From: Druceiella hillmani | Taxonomy: Eukaryota; Arthropoda; Insecta; Lepidoptera; Hepialidae | Direction of reading: 5' to 3' | Assembly (NCBI GenBank): GCA_039881145.1 | Contig: JAYKKI010000029.1 | Location: 24,426,001-24,490,000, forward strand | DNA: 64,000 nt | Shown: positions 11,796-23,559 of the stretch, in pieces | How positions within the stretch are numbered: the first letter of the stretch is position 1 | How the letters are laid out: each line of letters opens with the position of its first letter | The notes under the pieces: generated by a model | Told to the model about the DNA's origin: nothing | Database searches by the model: none | What the model saw: the letters and a program-made list of their open reading frames with translations, nothing else | Position numbers and translations under genes: made by a program

Positions 11796-12127
11796 AGGGA
11801 GACTTGGAGTTGGTGTATCCACGAAAATCGCACTTTTCATGGAATGTCCTACTATTATCAATACACATCAAGTCGATAAGATGTTGGAATATAAAGAACT
11901 ATGTACCACGATCATTCTCAGAGATCTTTCTTATGATAAAGTACCCACCGTGATTATTGCTCCGTTTAACTCTTGTTTGGACATAGAATTCTTTCGGAAT
12001 CTGATTTCGGAAGAGTACACAACTTCCTATGTAAAATAACTTAGATTCTTATTTTGGCGTGAAAAAAAACAAGTAAATTATTAATATTATTTAAAGTGTA
12101 AAATAAACAAGCTTCGTAAAATGTATG

Positions 12128-12133
12128 TTTATT
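12128..12133 (-). promoter_or_regulatory. Polyadenylation signal for the odorant-binding protein gene
   Basis: AATAAA on the minus strand lies 13 nt beyond the stop codon of the OBP exon. It is close to the stop, implying a very short 3' UTR. Confidence 0.5.
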
Positions 12134-12146
12134 TATAAAATAATCC

Positions 12147-12622
12147 TTATTTAAACTCAATATTAAGCGGATGTTTTAGAGCCAATATATCGTTGGTGCA
12201 CTCGTTGAGATGGGCAGCTAGAGAACATTCATTTTTATATATGTAACTAGTCTCGATACACTTGTCTATATTACTTTCCAACTTCTTCATTAACTTCCCG
12301 TCCTTGGCATAAAATTTTCCAATCAGCTTCAAAAGATTATCCTTATGAATTCTGCCACCGAGTATTATTTCGTTTTTGCTTAAAAAGCAGGCAACGAGGC
12401 AATTGGCATGTATGGGCGAAGGCCTTGATGGGGAAAGAACTTGATAGCTATCATAACTCTGCACCTGCTTAAGACACTTGGTCATATTTATTTTAAAGGC
12501 CTCCACGTCATGTTGTAACTCCAGGGGAAGTGGCTGATAAGTGTAAGAGTCTGTTGTATGCGAATTTTGTGGTTTCGCTTTTCGGCTCTTGGACTTGGCT
12601 ACTGATTGCGTGTGATGTTTAT
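12147..12622 (-). CDS. Odorant-binding protein (PBP/GOBP family), terminal exon
   Basis: The exon encodes the mature part of a classical insect odorant-binding protein, a secreted carrier of small hydrophobic ligands. All six cysteines show family spacing: C1 in MTKCL, C2 and C3 in NCLVAC (three residues apart), 42 residues to C4 (IDKCIE), 10 to C5 (KNEC) and 8 to C6 (LNEC). The minus-strand acceptor TTTTCCACACAG precedes 12622, and the frame is open for 157 codons to TAA at 12147-12149. About 48 residues precede C1, an unusually long, basic N-terminal extension (KSKSRKAK). A methionine-like start near 12506 is really GTG inside the exon. The signal-peptide exon must lie upstream but I could not find it. 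It is not assignable to a specific OBP orthologue. Confidence 0.85.
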
Positions 12623-13189
12623 CTGTGTGGAAAACAATACGATACGAAGTTAATATATCGATACAAATTAATTTACGAAGTTAATTTATTTCATGAAAAA
12701 GGGGTTAACGAATTGATATAAATAAAATTTTGAATTCCATGTAAATAAACTAATGTTACCTATAACAGGATAAATTTGGTGGAAAGTTTGTTAATTTATT
12801 TAGAAGTGTATACTCTCAGTACAATCTCGTGAATTGTAGTACAATCAAACTATTGAAATTGAAAATATACCATTGAACAAGACAGGTGTTCTGACCAAGT
12901 TTGAATGATTTAACCGATTTGTATGATTCTTTTTTATTTGGAAGACTTTACTCCCGGTATGAAAATTGGGTAAGAATCTGACCATGGAAATTTAAAATAT
13001 ACCATACAATCCTTCAAAATTGAACAGCATAGTTCCCATGATCGAGTATTGATGATTTAGGTCTAATGATAATCTAATAAGACGATCACGTCAACTTCCT
13101 CTTTAGAAAAATCATGATGCAATAATGAAGCCGGAAGATGGTGACAAAAACCCTTTAGTGATAAAGAGTAAATTCGAGTTTGGACTCAT
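12623..13189. other. AT-rich intron/intergenic DNA upstream of the OBP exon
   Basis: This should be OBP intron sequence. I searched the minus strand for a methionine followed by a hydrophobic stretch and a phase-1 donor and found no convincing candidate. Confidence 0.4.
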
Positions 13190-13411
13190 TTAGCATGCAT
13201 TGATGTAGTAAGAAAATAATAGGTAGGGGTGATGTATGCACGGAACATAAAATATAATTTCAACTTTTGACCTAAAAATCCCGGCCGTTCGTCGAACGGG
13301 CCTGGACTGGTGTTGTGGCTGAAAGAGATTGCTCTTGTAGCAATAAGTCCGCCATATGTATCAATTAGATACATTAAAGTAGATAAATAAATAAATAAAT
13401 AAATAAATAAA
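13190..13411 (+). mobile_element. LINE 3' end with (AAAT)n tail
   Basis: GGCTGAAAGAGATTGCTCTT and GCAATAAGTCCGCC near 13316-13355 match, from memory, a common 3'-terminal motif of insect non-LTR retrotransposons. They are followed by an AAAT-type tail at 13381-13411. No coding part remains upstream. The minus-strand open frame over this segment is an antisense artefact. Confidence 0.5.
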
Positions 13412-13414
13412 AAT

Positions 13415-14760
13415 CATGATGCTGCAGTTGTACCGCCAAACTAAACCACGTGACTTGAAGATGTGCCATTTTTAAATTAGTATTGTAAGTCTCGAGAAGA
13501 GACTCTGGTGTCAACTCCTCAGTTATGATGCTGCAGGGATACTGCCCCCTTAAATCGAGAGACATGAGGATTTGTTTATTTTAAAATAGCATAGTATGTC
13601 TCAAGCAGAAACTCTGTCACAGAGTTCCGGATTCCAACTTGCCAGTCCTAATGATGCGAGAGTACTACATGCCTAAACCGTGATACTTGAGGATCTACTG
13701 TTTTTAAATTAGTATAATGGCTCTCGAGCAAAGACTCTTCGAGTCCTAACTCCTCAGTCATGATGCTATGGGGACTGCGCACTTAAATCGGGTGACTTGA
13801 GGATCTGCTATTTTTAAGTTAGTATTTTGGGTCTTAAGCAGAGACTGTCATTGAATTCCGGGTTTCATCCTCTCAGTTTTGATACTAAAGGTGTACTGTC
13901 TACCTAAACCGTGAGACATGAGGATCTGCTCTTTTTAAATTGATATTATCTCAACCAGAGACTATCATCACATTTCGGGTTCTATTTCCTCAGTCCTGAT
14001 ATTGCAGGGGAACTGCCTATCTAAAATAGTAGTATGGGTGTCGAGCACAGACTCTGTCATTAAACTCCGGGTTCCAACTACTCTCTCCTGACGGTGCAGG
14101 AGCTTTTCATGCCTATATCGTGAGAATTATTGACCGGCCATTTCTACATTAGTATTGTTTGTCTCAAACCGAAATTCTGCCAGTAAACATTAGATTCCAA
14201 CTCCTCAGTCGTAACGCTTGGGGGTATTGCCTGGTTAAATGGCGAGACTTGAGGATCTGTTTTTTTAATTATGTAGTATTGTGGATGTGAAGCAAGGACT
14301 TTATCGCCAGACTCCGGTTTCCAACTCCTCATCCCTATTTCTTCAAATGTACCGCCTGCTTCAACCGTGAGATTTTAAAATCCGTTGTTTAAATTAGTAT
14401 TTGGGTCCCCAGCAAAGACTTTGTCACTGAACTTCGAATTTCAACTTCTCATTTCTAACGCTGTAGGGATATTGCCTGCTTAAACCGTGGAATTGAGGAT
14501 CAGCCCTTTTAATTATTATTGTAGATTTCGAGCAGAAACTCTACCTTGATGATGCTTGAGGAAATGCTCTGTTTAAATTAGTACTTTGAGTCTCAAGCAG
14601 AGTCTCTGCCACTCAACTCCGGTTGCAACTCCTTAATCTTGACTCTATGGGGGTAATGTATGTTTAAATCGTGAGATTTTTTGTTTTAAATTAGTATTAT
14701 GGGTCTCAAGCGAAGACATTGGGCGACAAAGGTCCTATGATAAACCTAGTAATAAGGTCT
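13415..14760. repeat. Diverged ~120-bp satellite-like tandem array, about 11 units
   Basis: Recurring blocks in fixed order mark each unit: GATGCTGCAGGG-type, CCTAAACCGTGA-type, CTTGAGGATCTGC-type, TTTTTAAATTAGTAT, GTCTCGAGCAGAGACTCT-type, and CCAACTCCTCAGT-type. Unit starts near 13524, 13650, 13758, 13879, 13997, 14088, 14208, 14333, 14456, 14553 and 14638 give spacings of about 90-126 bp. Divergence between units is high, so the array is old. It lies between the OBP exon and the pogo remnant. Confidence 0.85.
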
Positions 14761-15489
14761 CTAAAGTTTTGACTTTTTTAAGGGCCATACCACCAAATAT
14801 TAGAAGGATAAATCATTGCACCTTAGATAATGTAGAGAAATTTTGGAATCGATTAAATGAGTTGTCTTGGCAACAATTTATATCGATAACGATATGTTAT
14901 CTTAGAAAGAAAATTGAAATTCAGTGTTACAAAAAAATGGAAAAAACATAGTTATTGGACTCAATTTTTGTAATCATTGGACAACGAAAAAAAGACTTTT
15001 ATAAATATAAGAGGCTTTTATAAATATAAACAATTCTTAACCATTTAGAGGAAATAAACTGTGAACAAAGTATTCCTCGCGAAACACTAATCAGTCTTAA
15101 TAGAAAGTATTTAACAATTTATGATATTAAATGTCGAGAAATAAGACCTATAAAATAATAATAAACATTTAAAACAAAAATCAATGTTTCATTATTATTT
15201 GGAACTTTTTGGTTCAAAAAGGAAATAAAAAAAATATTAAAAACAACTAAAAATGCAACATAAACTTTGGAATTTCTCATTTTGGTACAATTCAAATAGT
15301 ATATCCGCCTCTAAATCTTCGACGTTATTATTATCTTCATATTATTATCTCCATTCAGTATATTCTCCTAAGTTCGTTATCATCATCTATCTTCATCACA
15401 GTTTTCTACTCGATACCAAATATGACACATATAAAGATTTCTTGTTATGTCTTCTCGTATATGTTGTTGGTGTTTGGAAGGTACACATT
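14761..15489. other. AT-rich DNA, nothing recognised
   Basis: Two short plus-strand frames (14769-14951 and 15253-15492) show no known domain. The second overlaps the end of the antisense pogo remnant. Confidence 0.45.
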
Positions 15490-16830
15490 TAACATGAAAT
15501 TCTGAATAATACATGTCACAACTCAAACGATTGCTCGTTTCCTTTGATTTTGTACATATTTTGCAGGTGTTTTTAGAAACTATCCGTACCTTCTTGTTTC
15601 CATGTGGCTTTATATTTTTAGTTTAACTTCTTTCTTTGCTCTCTTTTTTCTTCTTTGATCTCCAATGCTAAGACTTTTTTTCCTTTTATTCATTAAACGT
15701 AACTCTATATTATTTAATGCGTATGGAAATATAACTCTATTGATTTTACCATTTATTTCAGGCACTTTAGGCGTTGTCAAAAAAGTATAAATTGACTGTT
15801 AGATATAATTTTAAACACAAGGCTTTTGTCAACTGAACTTGAAGCACCGAAGCAAATGCCTCTTCCTTGTTCTTGTAAAGCAGGGGCAATCGCAGCAACT
15901 TCTTTTACTGGTGTCCTAATTGTTGGTATATTTGGTTGAAAAACTTGTGAGAGTAGTTTTATAACTGAATAGTTATTGTTGGTTGATATTTCTGTAGTAC
16001 TGCTTGGGTTTAGCTAATAAAGTTCACTGGTCTTGAAGTTCGTTGTTACTTCTGAAGGAATAATATCTTGAAAACCATTGTTAGTAGTAGCATTGGATCC
16101 CAATGGAGATAAATTTAATGAATCTTGTATCAAATTTTTTACAAAGTACTTGTTCCTCGACCATTGGATCAATTTCAGGAATTTCTTAAGAAATATCTTG
16201 TGCTGAAATGAGAGTTTCAGGTATTATTTTTCGAAGTCTTTCAGATCTAGAGGTAAGGTTCTAAATGGTTTGTAAATCTCACACAATATTTTGAAATTTT
16301 GATAAGTAATCTCTGAACTTTTGTAGGTATCCAACTACGGAAGTTTTGTTATATCAACTAATATATTTGACTGACCTGAGTAAACTTTAAAATATATTTT
16401 TGGTTCTGGTGATCCTTAGGCTGAATATGCTTATAGCTCCCTAAAACATTTGTCGCTAATCTACTGCGTCAGGTTTAAAGAGTACGTTAACAGGTCTAGA
16501 AACAGCTACGTCAATTGGTTGCAGTATTCATGTTGATTATGCTCAGAATAATGTTGATGATGAATCAGAAATCATTATTTTGTATCTATCAAGGAAATAT
16601 GTTACTAGCAGTTTTACATCTTTTTGGAGTAAATAAGGCTGAAAAACAATTTACCATACAATAAATTGTTCGTGAAATTCTCGCGTTATTATAGATAAAC
16701 ATAGATGGACAGGCTTTTTCAGAAGCTGAGAACGTAAATATGTTTTCTATGTTGTATACTATTTGATTTTGATTTGACAGCCCCAGTACTTTCTTTGTCT
16801 TTCGACACACCTGAAACATACTTTCATTGC
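15490..16830 (-). pseudogene. Pogo-type transposase, C-terminal part (split by a Phantom element)
   Basis: On the minus strand, FQVCRKTKKVLGL and FTFSASEKACPSMFIYNNAR (about 16690-16815) match the pogo/jerky DDE domain around the first catalytic block. LQPIDVAVSRPV (about 16490-16530) is the hallmark LQPLDVxxFxPLK motif close to the last acidic residue. The lower end (about 15600-15700) is a basic Lys/Arg/Glu-rich tail typical of these proteins. Several stops and shifts intervene. The N-terminal part of what appears to be the same element lies at 19455-19970 on the same strand, and the two are collinear if the intervening 2.6 kb is removed. Inactive. Confidence 0.7.
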
Positions 16831-17106
16831 CATAAAGGTTAGGTCTCTCTAGAGGCTGAAGAAATAGGCTTTTTGTGATTTTTTCAGGAAAAATATGAAA
16901 TAAATCAAGATTACAAAAGCAGAAGTTTATTGTACATGTGATTGACTGTAAACCATAATTTCTTTAGAATAATTTATTTAAAAATACAATGTTTCTCGGA
17001 TGATCTTTCTATTTTGGACGGGTACTAATAGCTCCTGTAAATTTTGAATTATGACGAGTCACTAATTTTTTTTTATACATAACAAAAACTAGAGAATTAC
17101 GTAGGA

Positions 17107-17107
<1 letters not shown>

Positions 17108-17194
<87 letters not shown>
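17108..17194. repeat. (TA)n(TG)n microsatellite
   Basis: About 26 TA units run into about 12 TG units and then a short TA run. It lies between the pogo C-terminal part and the Phantom remnant. Confidence 0.95.
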
Positions 17195-17499
17195 TGATTT
17201 TTGGCCGAATGGCGCACTTTCAAAGTCAAAACTTGCAAAGTTCGCAGAAAAATTGTTAATAACAAAAGAACTATGCCATATAAAATAAAATCCTACGTAC
17301 TTATTCAGACATTTTTTTTTTAATTATTAAGTTACAGCTAATTTAAATTAATTAAATTGAAATTTTAAGTAAATTGATTAAAAATTGTTCGAATTGTATT
17401 GAAATATGCAGTTTTAAGATAAACACCTTAAAACTTTTAAATTATAGAAAGTCACGAAAAATTTTGCGCTACCTTTAATTCGTGATCACATTACCATAT

Positions 17500-19115
17500 A
17501 ATTTTTCTAGATTAATTAATCTTCCATTTCTTTTCCTATTGCATTTTAAAACGATCCTCCACTCTTTTGCCGCTTCAGACAGCGATCTCTCTGCAAGGTT
17601 TATGCGCTCTTTGCCAACCTCCAAGCACATTTCGTAGCTGTTCGGGCAATTTCTAAATCCATCGCTTTCATTATGTGCGGAATTGAAGTAAAGCCGTCAA
17701 TGTACACGCAACCTGCAATATTATCTGCTTCTATATCCAACACAGTTTTACCACTAGGAATGGATTTTGAGGCCAATGCCCATACAGTGGAATTAAAACT
17801 TTCATTACAGTTTTGAGTATAACCGCCGATACATCGAGTAAGATGATCGCCTTTGGTCAATTCTTCGTAGACTGGTTTTATAGCTTCATACACTTCAATC
17901 GGAATCTGGCTTGTGTTTGTACTCAGCCAAACTATTTATAGCTTTAGCCTTTTGTCATGAGCACCATGAACCCTTTCCGATCGGACATTTATCGTGCTGC
18001 GGTTTTGTATCAGTAGATAATTTATGATCGAATGTAGCCCGTCTCTAATGTTTTCAACTGAATCACAGTTTCTACGACTGACTAATCCATAAATAGATAG
18101 TTCATATATTGGTTTTCCCGTCAATTTGCCTTTTCCACAGAGACCTTTTGTATTCTTTTTCAAATTACGTAGACGGGTACCCATTGGCTTTTTATCGGGG
18201 CTTAGCATCAGTAATGCCTTTAAAAGTCTTAGAATCACCGTCACTAATATAATGGGTGTATTTTACCTGATGCAAAGCTTCGGACTGCTGAAACATCTCA
18301 ACTACTGCATCGACCTCTATTTTTCCTGGAGATCCATCGTGATTCACATAGCACTTATCTTTATGATTTTGTGCCCATTCCGTATATTCTTCGGTTACTT
18401 CTTTATTCTTTCGGTACTCACATTCTTTACAGTATTTTGACTTCTCTGCGCAGTCTATGATTTTTGCACCGTTATTGCCAATAAGAATCACTAAGCCAAA
18501 CAAGGACGTAAACCCACGTTTTCTCCACGAACCATCACCTGATACCATAATTCCACTTTCTCCTTGTTCAATAGAAATAGTTGTCTCATCTTTCGCTGCT
18601 TTCATCATACTGTTTTTGCAAACTAGATTAGTGGCAGTTTAAAATTCTTTTGGCAACTTCAACATAGAAAGAGTGAAACTTATTTATTCCGTGCAAACCA
18701 GCTCCAAGTACTCCGTAAAAATTGCAATTCTACGGTTTATTTCATAGCCTTTTTCAATAAATGGACTACTAGATATCTCAGTCTGTATACAATTTTCACA
18801 GGATCCAACTATTTGCCATACCGCGCCTACCAGTTTGCGTAAATGTCACTTGCGATTTGCACACTTTATAAATTACAACGTTTGAAATAACTGAAAAAAT
18901 AAGTTTATCATACGATAGCCAAAACCTGTATTTACTTCAACGTCGTACATATCTTGCGACTGCTTCAATTTTTTCGCGGATATACTAGCATTCACTTCAC
19001 TTGGGGCCTCTAACTCGTGTCGATTCAGCGGTCTTCTTCCAGATATTTTTGATCTCTTGCTGTGTGTACGTGTCTCTTTTGTACCTATTTGATCACAATA
19101 CACTTTGTCACTCAT
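17500..19115 (-). pseudogene. Phantom/Mutator-like transposase remnant
   Basis: The minus strand carries nearly the whole insect Mutator-like transposase domain (Phantom type). An N-terminal basic segment with TKETRTHSKRSKISGRRP starts at ATG 19115. YEINRRIAIF follows near 18750. Then come MVSGDGSWRKRGFTSLFG (about 18490-18550), KYCKECEYRKNKEV (zinc-binding region, 18380-18440), NHDGSPGKIEVDAVVEMF (about 18295-18350), and YISDGDSKTFKGI (about 18205-18245), which probably holds a catalytic aspartate. After a frameshift come GTRLRNLKKNTKGL (about 18130-18175) and GGYTQNCNESFNSTVWALA (about 17770-17830). At least four frame breaks make it non-functional. It sits between the two halves of a pogo transposase, so it is probably the inserted element. 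Confidence 0.85.
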
Positions 19116-19167
19116 TATAAAAACGAATCAATAACACTCAAAAAAATAGCACAATTATCTATAAAAT

Positions 19168-19208
19168 ACGCTATTTCAGGAACGTCTGTTACGTTCCTGA
19201 AATAGCGT
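19168..19208. repeat. Palindrome, 18-bp arms, 5-nt loop
   Basis: ACGCTATTTCAGGAACGT at 19168-19185 is exactly complementary to 19191-19208, with loop CTGTT. It lies 53 bp before the Phantom transposase start, so it could be part of that element's terminal region or a later inverted duplication. Confidence 0.95.
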
Positions 19209-19454
19209 CCATCTCGAAAGTTTTACTATACAAAACTATGTTTTACGAAACTGACGCAAACACATCTAAACACATTTGCCACGTGATAGGCTCGCTGCCT
19301 ACCTGGTGGCCTTGGTACTATACTTTGAACAACAAGTACTTAGAGATGTTTCCCGGCTATAATCTTTTGGGATATCATTTTTGAGGTCTTAAGGGACCAT
19401 TTGAAATAATAAAAATAAAACAATTTTTTGAAAATTTTAGAGCGGCCTAAGCCC

Positions 19455-19970
19455 TTAAATACTCGAAACGGGTCATCCGACATATCTGAAAGACCGATTT
19501 CTTCAAAATATTGGTGTATCTCAGTAAATCACTTTCATATATCTTTTTCTGAGACACATGCACTTGATTGCGTAACTCCCTCACTTGTCCGTGGTGTACT
19601 ATCAGGGTATCTTTTTAAAAATGCTTTAACCCATCCGTCCCCAGGTTGATTGTCCTTAAATGGATTTGGCTGTGATTTTTCCACAAGAAAATTGGATACA
19701 CATCATTGTAATTTTTCTATTTTTAAAGGGAAATCCTTCGACATTAATCTCTTTATCAAAATTTCTAGAACGTGCTCTACTTCTCCTATTAAAACAGACC
19801 GTGATCCGATGGAAGTCCTATGTCCTGGATTATATTTAAAATGAAATTATGTTTAAAATGCAAAGTGCACTTGGGAGTATTATTTTTCGAGCAATCTCTT
19901 GAATCTTGGGGTTTTCCGATTCCCTTAACTTCCTGAGCGCTAAATTAAAATTTTTCGAGTCGTAATCCAT
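19455..19970 (-). pseudogene. Pogo-type transposase, N-terminal part
   Basis: Starting at ATG 19970, the minus strand reads MDYDSKNFNLALRKLRES, the usual start of a pogo/CENP-B-like helix-turn-helix protein. After frame shifts come RTSIGSRSVLIGEVE (about 19800), NPFKDNQPGDGWVKAFLKRY (about 19610-19670), the signature FKDNxPGxxWxxxFLxRxP, and then DDPFRVF at about 19460. The family would continue NxDETGF, but the match stops there and resumes at 16830 with FQVCRKTKKV. Same strand and complementary content argue for one interrupted element. Confidence 0.75.
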
Positions 19971-20565
19971 CTTTTTTGCCTTAGACACTTTTCTTTAGAC
20001 TCCAACCTACAGCAACCAATTATGGAACAGATTAAGTGACAGTTATTGTATTTCAACGGATGTAGTAATCCGTAAAGTCTAAGACTGAAACATAGCATAA
20101 TAAAAGGTTTATTATTGCTATAAAATTAACTTCAAAAATCGCAAAACTCAAAACAACAACAAAACACATTTATCGGATACTGTCTAATAATAGGTTTTTT
20201 TTAGATATACGCATGCTATAGGATCGAAATAACTTCAAATTATAACATTTATCAGCTACAATCCTGCAGATTGTACAAACAAGCAAAACAAAACAGCCCG
20301 GAAAATAATTATTTTGATAATTGATCGCTGTAATCTGTGATAAATCCTATGAACTTAAACAATGTTTAATGTCAAGAGACTTTAATTATACCATAGATGT
20401 CGCTCTTAAATAATTGTAATCTTATTATTGGCGTTCAAAATGTGACTGTTCAATAATTATCCATTGTTCAATAACTGCCAGTTTACCCTATATAGGTAGG
20501 TAGACAAGTAAGTATATAAAGGTATATAAAAAGAAGTTAGCAACTAGTATTCTCTACTCGTATTT

Positions 20566-20700
20566 ACTTAGTACTAATCGTATTACTATTATTTTATGCT
20601 TTTTAGTGAACTTCTTATTCGGTGGTTATTTAAAGTCAGTCCAGTTCTTTTTTAAAAATATTTTATTACATTATAGCATTATATTCAATATCTTCAGTGA
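20566..20700. repeat. Dispersed repeat, copy 1 (copy 2 near 23325-23480)
   Basis: A block starting TAGTACTAAT and continuing through CTTCTTATTC, GGTGGTTATTTAAAGTC and ATTCAATATC is also found at about 23325-23480 in the same order with substitutions. No coding content. Probably a non-autonomous element. Confidence 0.6.
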
Positions 20701-20715
20701 GCACAATTAAATGAA

Positions 20716-20771
20716 GCTATTAGCAAAGATCCCACTGATCTGAGATATAGACCACCATCTTTGCTAATAGC
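20716..20771. repeat. Inverted repeat, 15-bp arms, 26-nt spacer
   Basis: GCTATTAGCAAAGAT (20716-20730) is exactly complementary to 20757-20771. It directly follows the dispersed repeat. Confidence 0.9.
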
Positions 20772-22277
20772 CAACCTGAAGATGTTGTGATACAACGAAA
20801 CCTAGGTCGTGGTAAAGAACTTAAAGAAAGTAGAAATAATACTACATCACGTAGTTTTATTTAATTGTGAATAATGAATTTCTACAAAATTAACGCCAAA
20901 TATATTCAATCTTCAGTCTGCATATTTTTCTTTATGGTCGATTAAAAGTAACTGAACACGAAAAGACGTACCACTTGATCTATCGTAACCTTCCTGTAGT
21001 TGTCATTATAAAGCAGCACCATTTTTTTTTTTCAATCAGAATTATTTTGTCTTTAAATTATTTGCCGGTTGAATCAATGCAAAGCAAATGATACCGGCAA
21101 AAGCCCGTGTAATACAGAGCCCAAATGTTATAAGACGTAAAGGTCAAGCGTTACAAGGCTTTTGTTCATTTTCTTTACTTAGATAAAGAAAATGACAGTT
21201 TTATTTAAGTCGTCAACCAGACGAAAGAGAAATCTAGAATTTTATTATGAAAATTAATTTTCATAATGACTTGTATGTACGGATCCACGGATCTCCTTGA
21301 ACCAACAAGATGTAACAAAGTGCAAGTTGTTTCTCGCCGTATCCTCTATAAACACATAAAACGTTCTAATCTATGAAAATTACAGGCCGTCGAAAAAAAA
21401 CACGTAAAACTTGAAAAGAGCAAAAAAATTATGTCGACAATAACATAATGAATGTCAATGGCAGTTGACAGTTTATTTTTAATTAATTTAACCAGTGGCT
21501 ATAAATTAAGAAAATAAATTTGTACTAATTAATTTAAAGTCGTTTCCAAAAAATCGTTATGTACTTGATTCGTATTTTCATTTCATATTAAAAATTCTTA
21601 ATAATCAAAAATTTAAAATATAATATATGCGCGTTTATGAAGATACTTTTTTCAATTAATTTCTTCCTTTTCTGGTTGTCAATCACTGAATGGTTTGGTT
21701 TTTATGTTTTAAAAAATACCAGTTGTTTAAAAATATTTTTGTAATACTACTGGGCGCATCATCTACAAATTTAATAAGGACTTGATTTTCCCATATCATA
21801 TATTTTTTTTAAGATATATTAAATTTTTAAATTTAAACATTTCACGTTTTTCATTCAAAAAATGTTTACCATTCTTCTGGATATTTTTATGTTTTGTGCT
21901 TGTTTTACTACAAATATCCACATTGAACATGCCTTTTAAATGATATAAAAGATCTCATACATCGATTCAGTTTACTAAGGAATATTTTTAATCGGTTGGG
22001 TATTTATCTCCCTCAACATTTACGCACGTACCGTCCCAAAATTCGTAGTATGCATTTTTTGAAAAACAATTTGAATTTCAAATTTTAAAACACAAAAAAG
22101 TATTTTTTTTAATTTTGGGGAAACGCGTATTTTCTTTGAAAATTCCCAACCATGTAAGTCATTAAATTTACATATGAATTTATGTCGAAAATCGAACAGC
22201 CGTACATCAAAGTGGTCAGTTAATCACATAAGGGTCCTTTTTGCTATTTTTGCTGCTAAATCTTAAAGTCAACGTAC

Positions 22278-22494
22278 CTTCGCTGGTAACTATATTTCTC
22301 GGTTTCCCCTTTTCATCGCCACCAAGATGCATGGTCTTGGTGCCTAAAATGTTGGTGCTCATAGCTTGATTATCAGAATTTCTTATCGCATTTTCGTTTT
22401 TGTGGCGAAAACCAGTAGACGTGTGACTTAAAGCATGCGCTACTTCTATAATTATCACGATCAATCTCCATGACGTCACACGGAAAATCTCCAT
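22278..22494 (-). CDS. Possible first coding exon of a secreted protein
   Basis: I do not recognise this protein. The minus-strand ATG at 22494 opens a frame whose first ~21 residues look like a signal peptide: MEIFRVTSWR, a hydrophobic LIVIIIEV core, then AHA before a polar region. The next ~50 residues are hydrophilic (Asn, Lys, Gly, Thr-rich) with no cysteine. The frame meets a strong donor, GAAG|GTACGT, with the GT at 22277-22276, giving a phase-1 end. An upstream in-frame ATG at 22530 is possible but has a poorer context (T at -3, against G at -3 for 22494). A precursor of a secreted peptide or growth factor is conceivable. No downstream exon was identified, so this remains a prediction. 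Confidence 0.35.
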
Positions 22495-23559
22495 GACTTT
22501 TACCGCCAAAGGCGAATAGTAAACTGGCATCTAGCAGCATTCCAATTTAGCAGGTTGTTATTCTGGGTTAGATTAATTGGTCAATTTATTTTCACAAATA
22601 GATTGTTAAACGATTTTGTAGTTTTATGGCCAACGTTTTATTACTGAAATTACAAAAATATAAATTTCCTTCAAACCATTACAGGTTCGCGATATCATGA
22701 TATTTCAACCTTAATATTAGTTTCGTAGCATATAAGGCCTAAATTTCAATTTGTTTTCAATTACTTGTTTTCATTCCTATTCTTTCAACAGCAATTGTAA
22801 AAGGGAACACACAAATATACATACACATGAATGATATAGATTTAATTAATTACACCTAATTAATAAGTACATAACAACTTTCGGAACTTGCCTTTTTGGT
22901 ACTTTAGAATGCTCAAGGTAACATACAAACACAATAATTGAGTTAGGTCGGCCCATGTTAGAAATAAGTTGGTCGTATGTAAAAGTGAAGCAATTTTTCC
23001 ACTCTTTTCAGCCACGAATTTTCCTTTTGAAGGCAATCAGCATTTAAATTTAATGCTTGATAAAAAGTACATAATTACATCCTTAATATTAAATAAATTC
23101 TCAATCTTGCTAGGTTAACAGCAATACACATTTTTGGAATCAATGCCATGTCGACGCCTCTCTCCTCACAAATAAAAAGTACACCTACACATCAGTACTA
23201 TACTTCGCTGGGAACCGACCACAAAAATCTCTAGCATTTACAGTATATCGCAAATGTATTTTCAGTTCAGACACGTATCGTACCCAAAATTTCGGAAATG
23301 TATAATACCGAAAAAGTACCAACTGAGTACTAATATTTTCATTATGTTATACTTTTCAGTACGCTTCTTATTCAGGGGTTATGAAGTCTTCAGTTATTCA
23401 GGGGTTAATAAAATTTTATTTTTCCTACGTTACCCAAAGACTGCCATAAACTTACGATGAATTCAATATCAATAATATCTCATTTTTTTAAATCGGAACA
23501 TATGTACACTGATTTGAAAATAGCGACAATAATGCTAACACATACAAATAAAAGCAGAA
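22495..23559. other. AT-rich DNA, second dispersed-repeat copy
   Basis: No gene is recognised. The region 23325-23480 is the second copy of the dispersed repeat at 20566-20700. Confidence 0.45.

Larger units (their letters stand above)
19971..22277. other. AT-rich DNA with a dispersed repeat and an inverted repeat
   Basis: No coding similarity is recognised. It contains the 20566-20700 dispersed repeat and the 20716-20771 inverted repeat. If the minus-strand exon at 22278-22494 is real, this is probably its downstream intron. Confidence 0.45.

Noticed and set aside
13186..13374. 62-codon minus-strand frame with protein-like wording
   Set aside because: It is antisense to a LINE 3' end with an AAAT tail; no domain.
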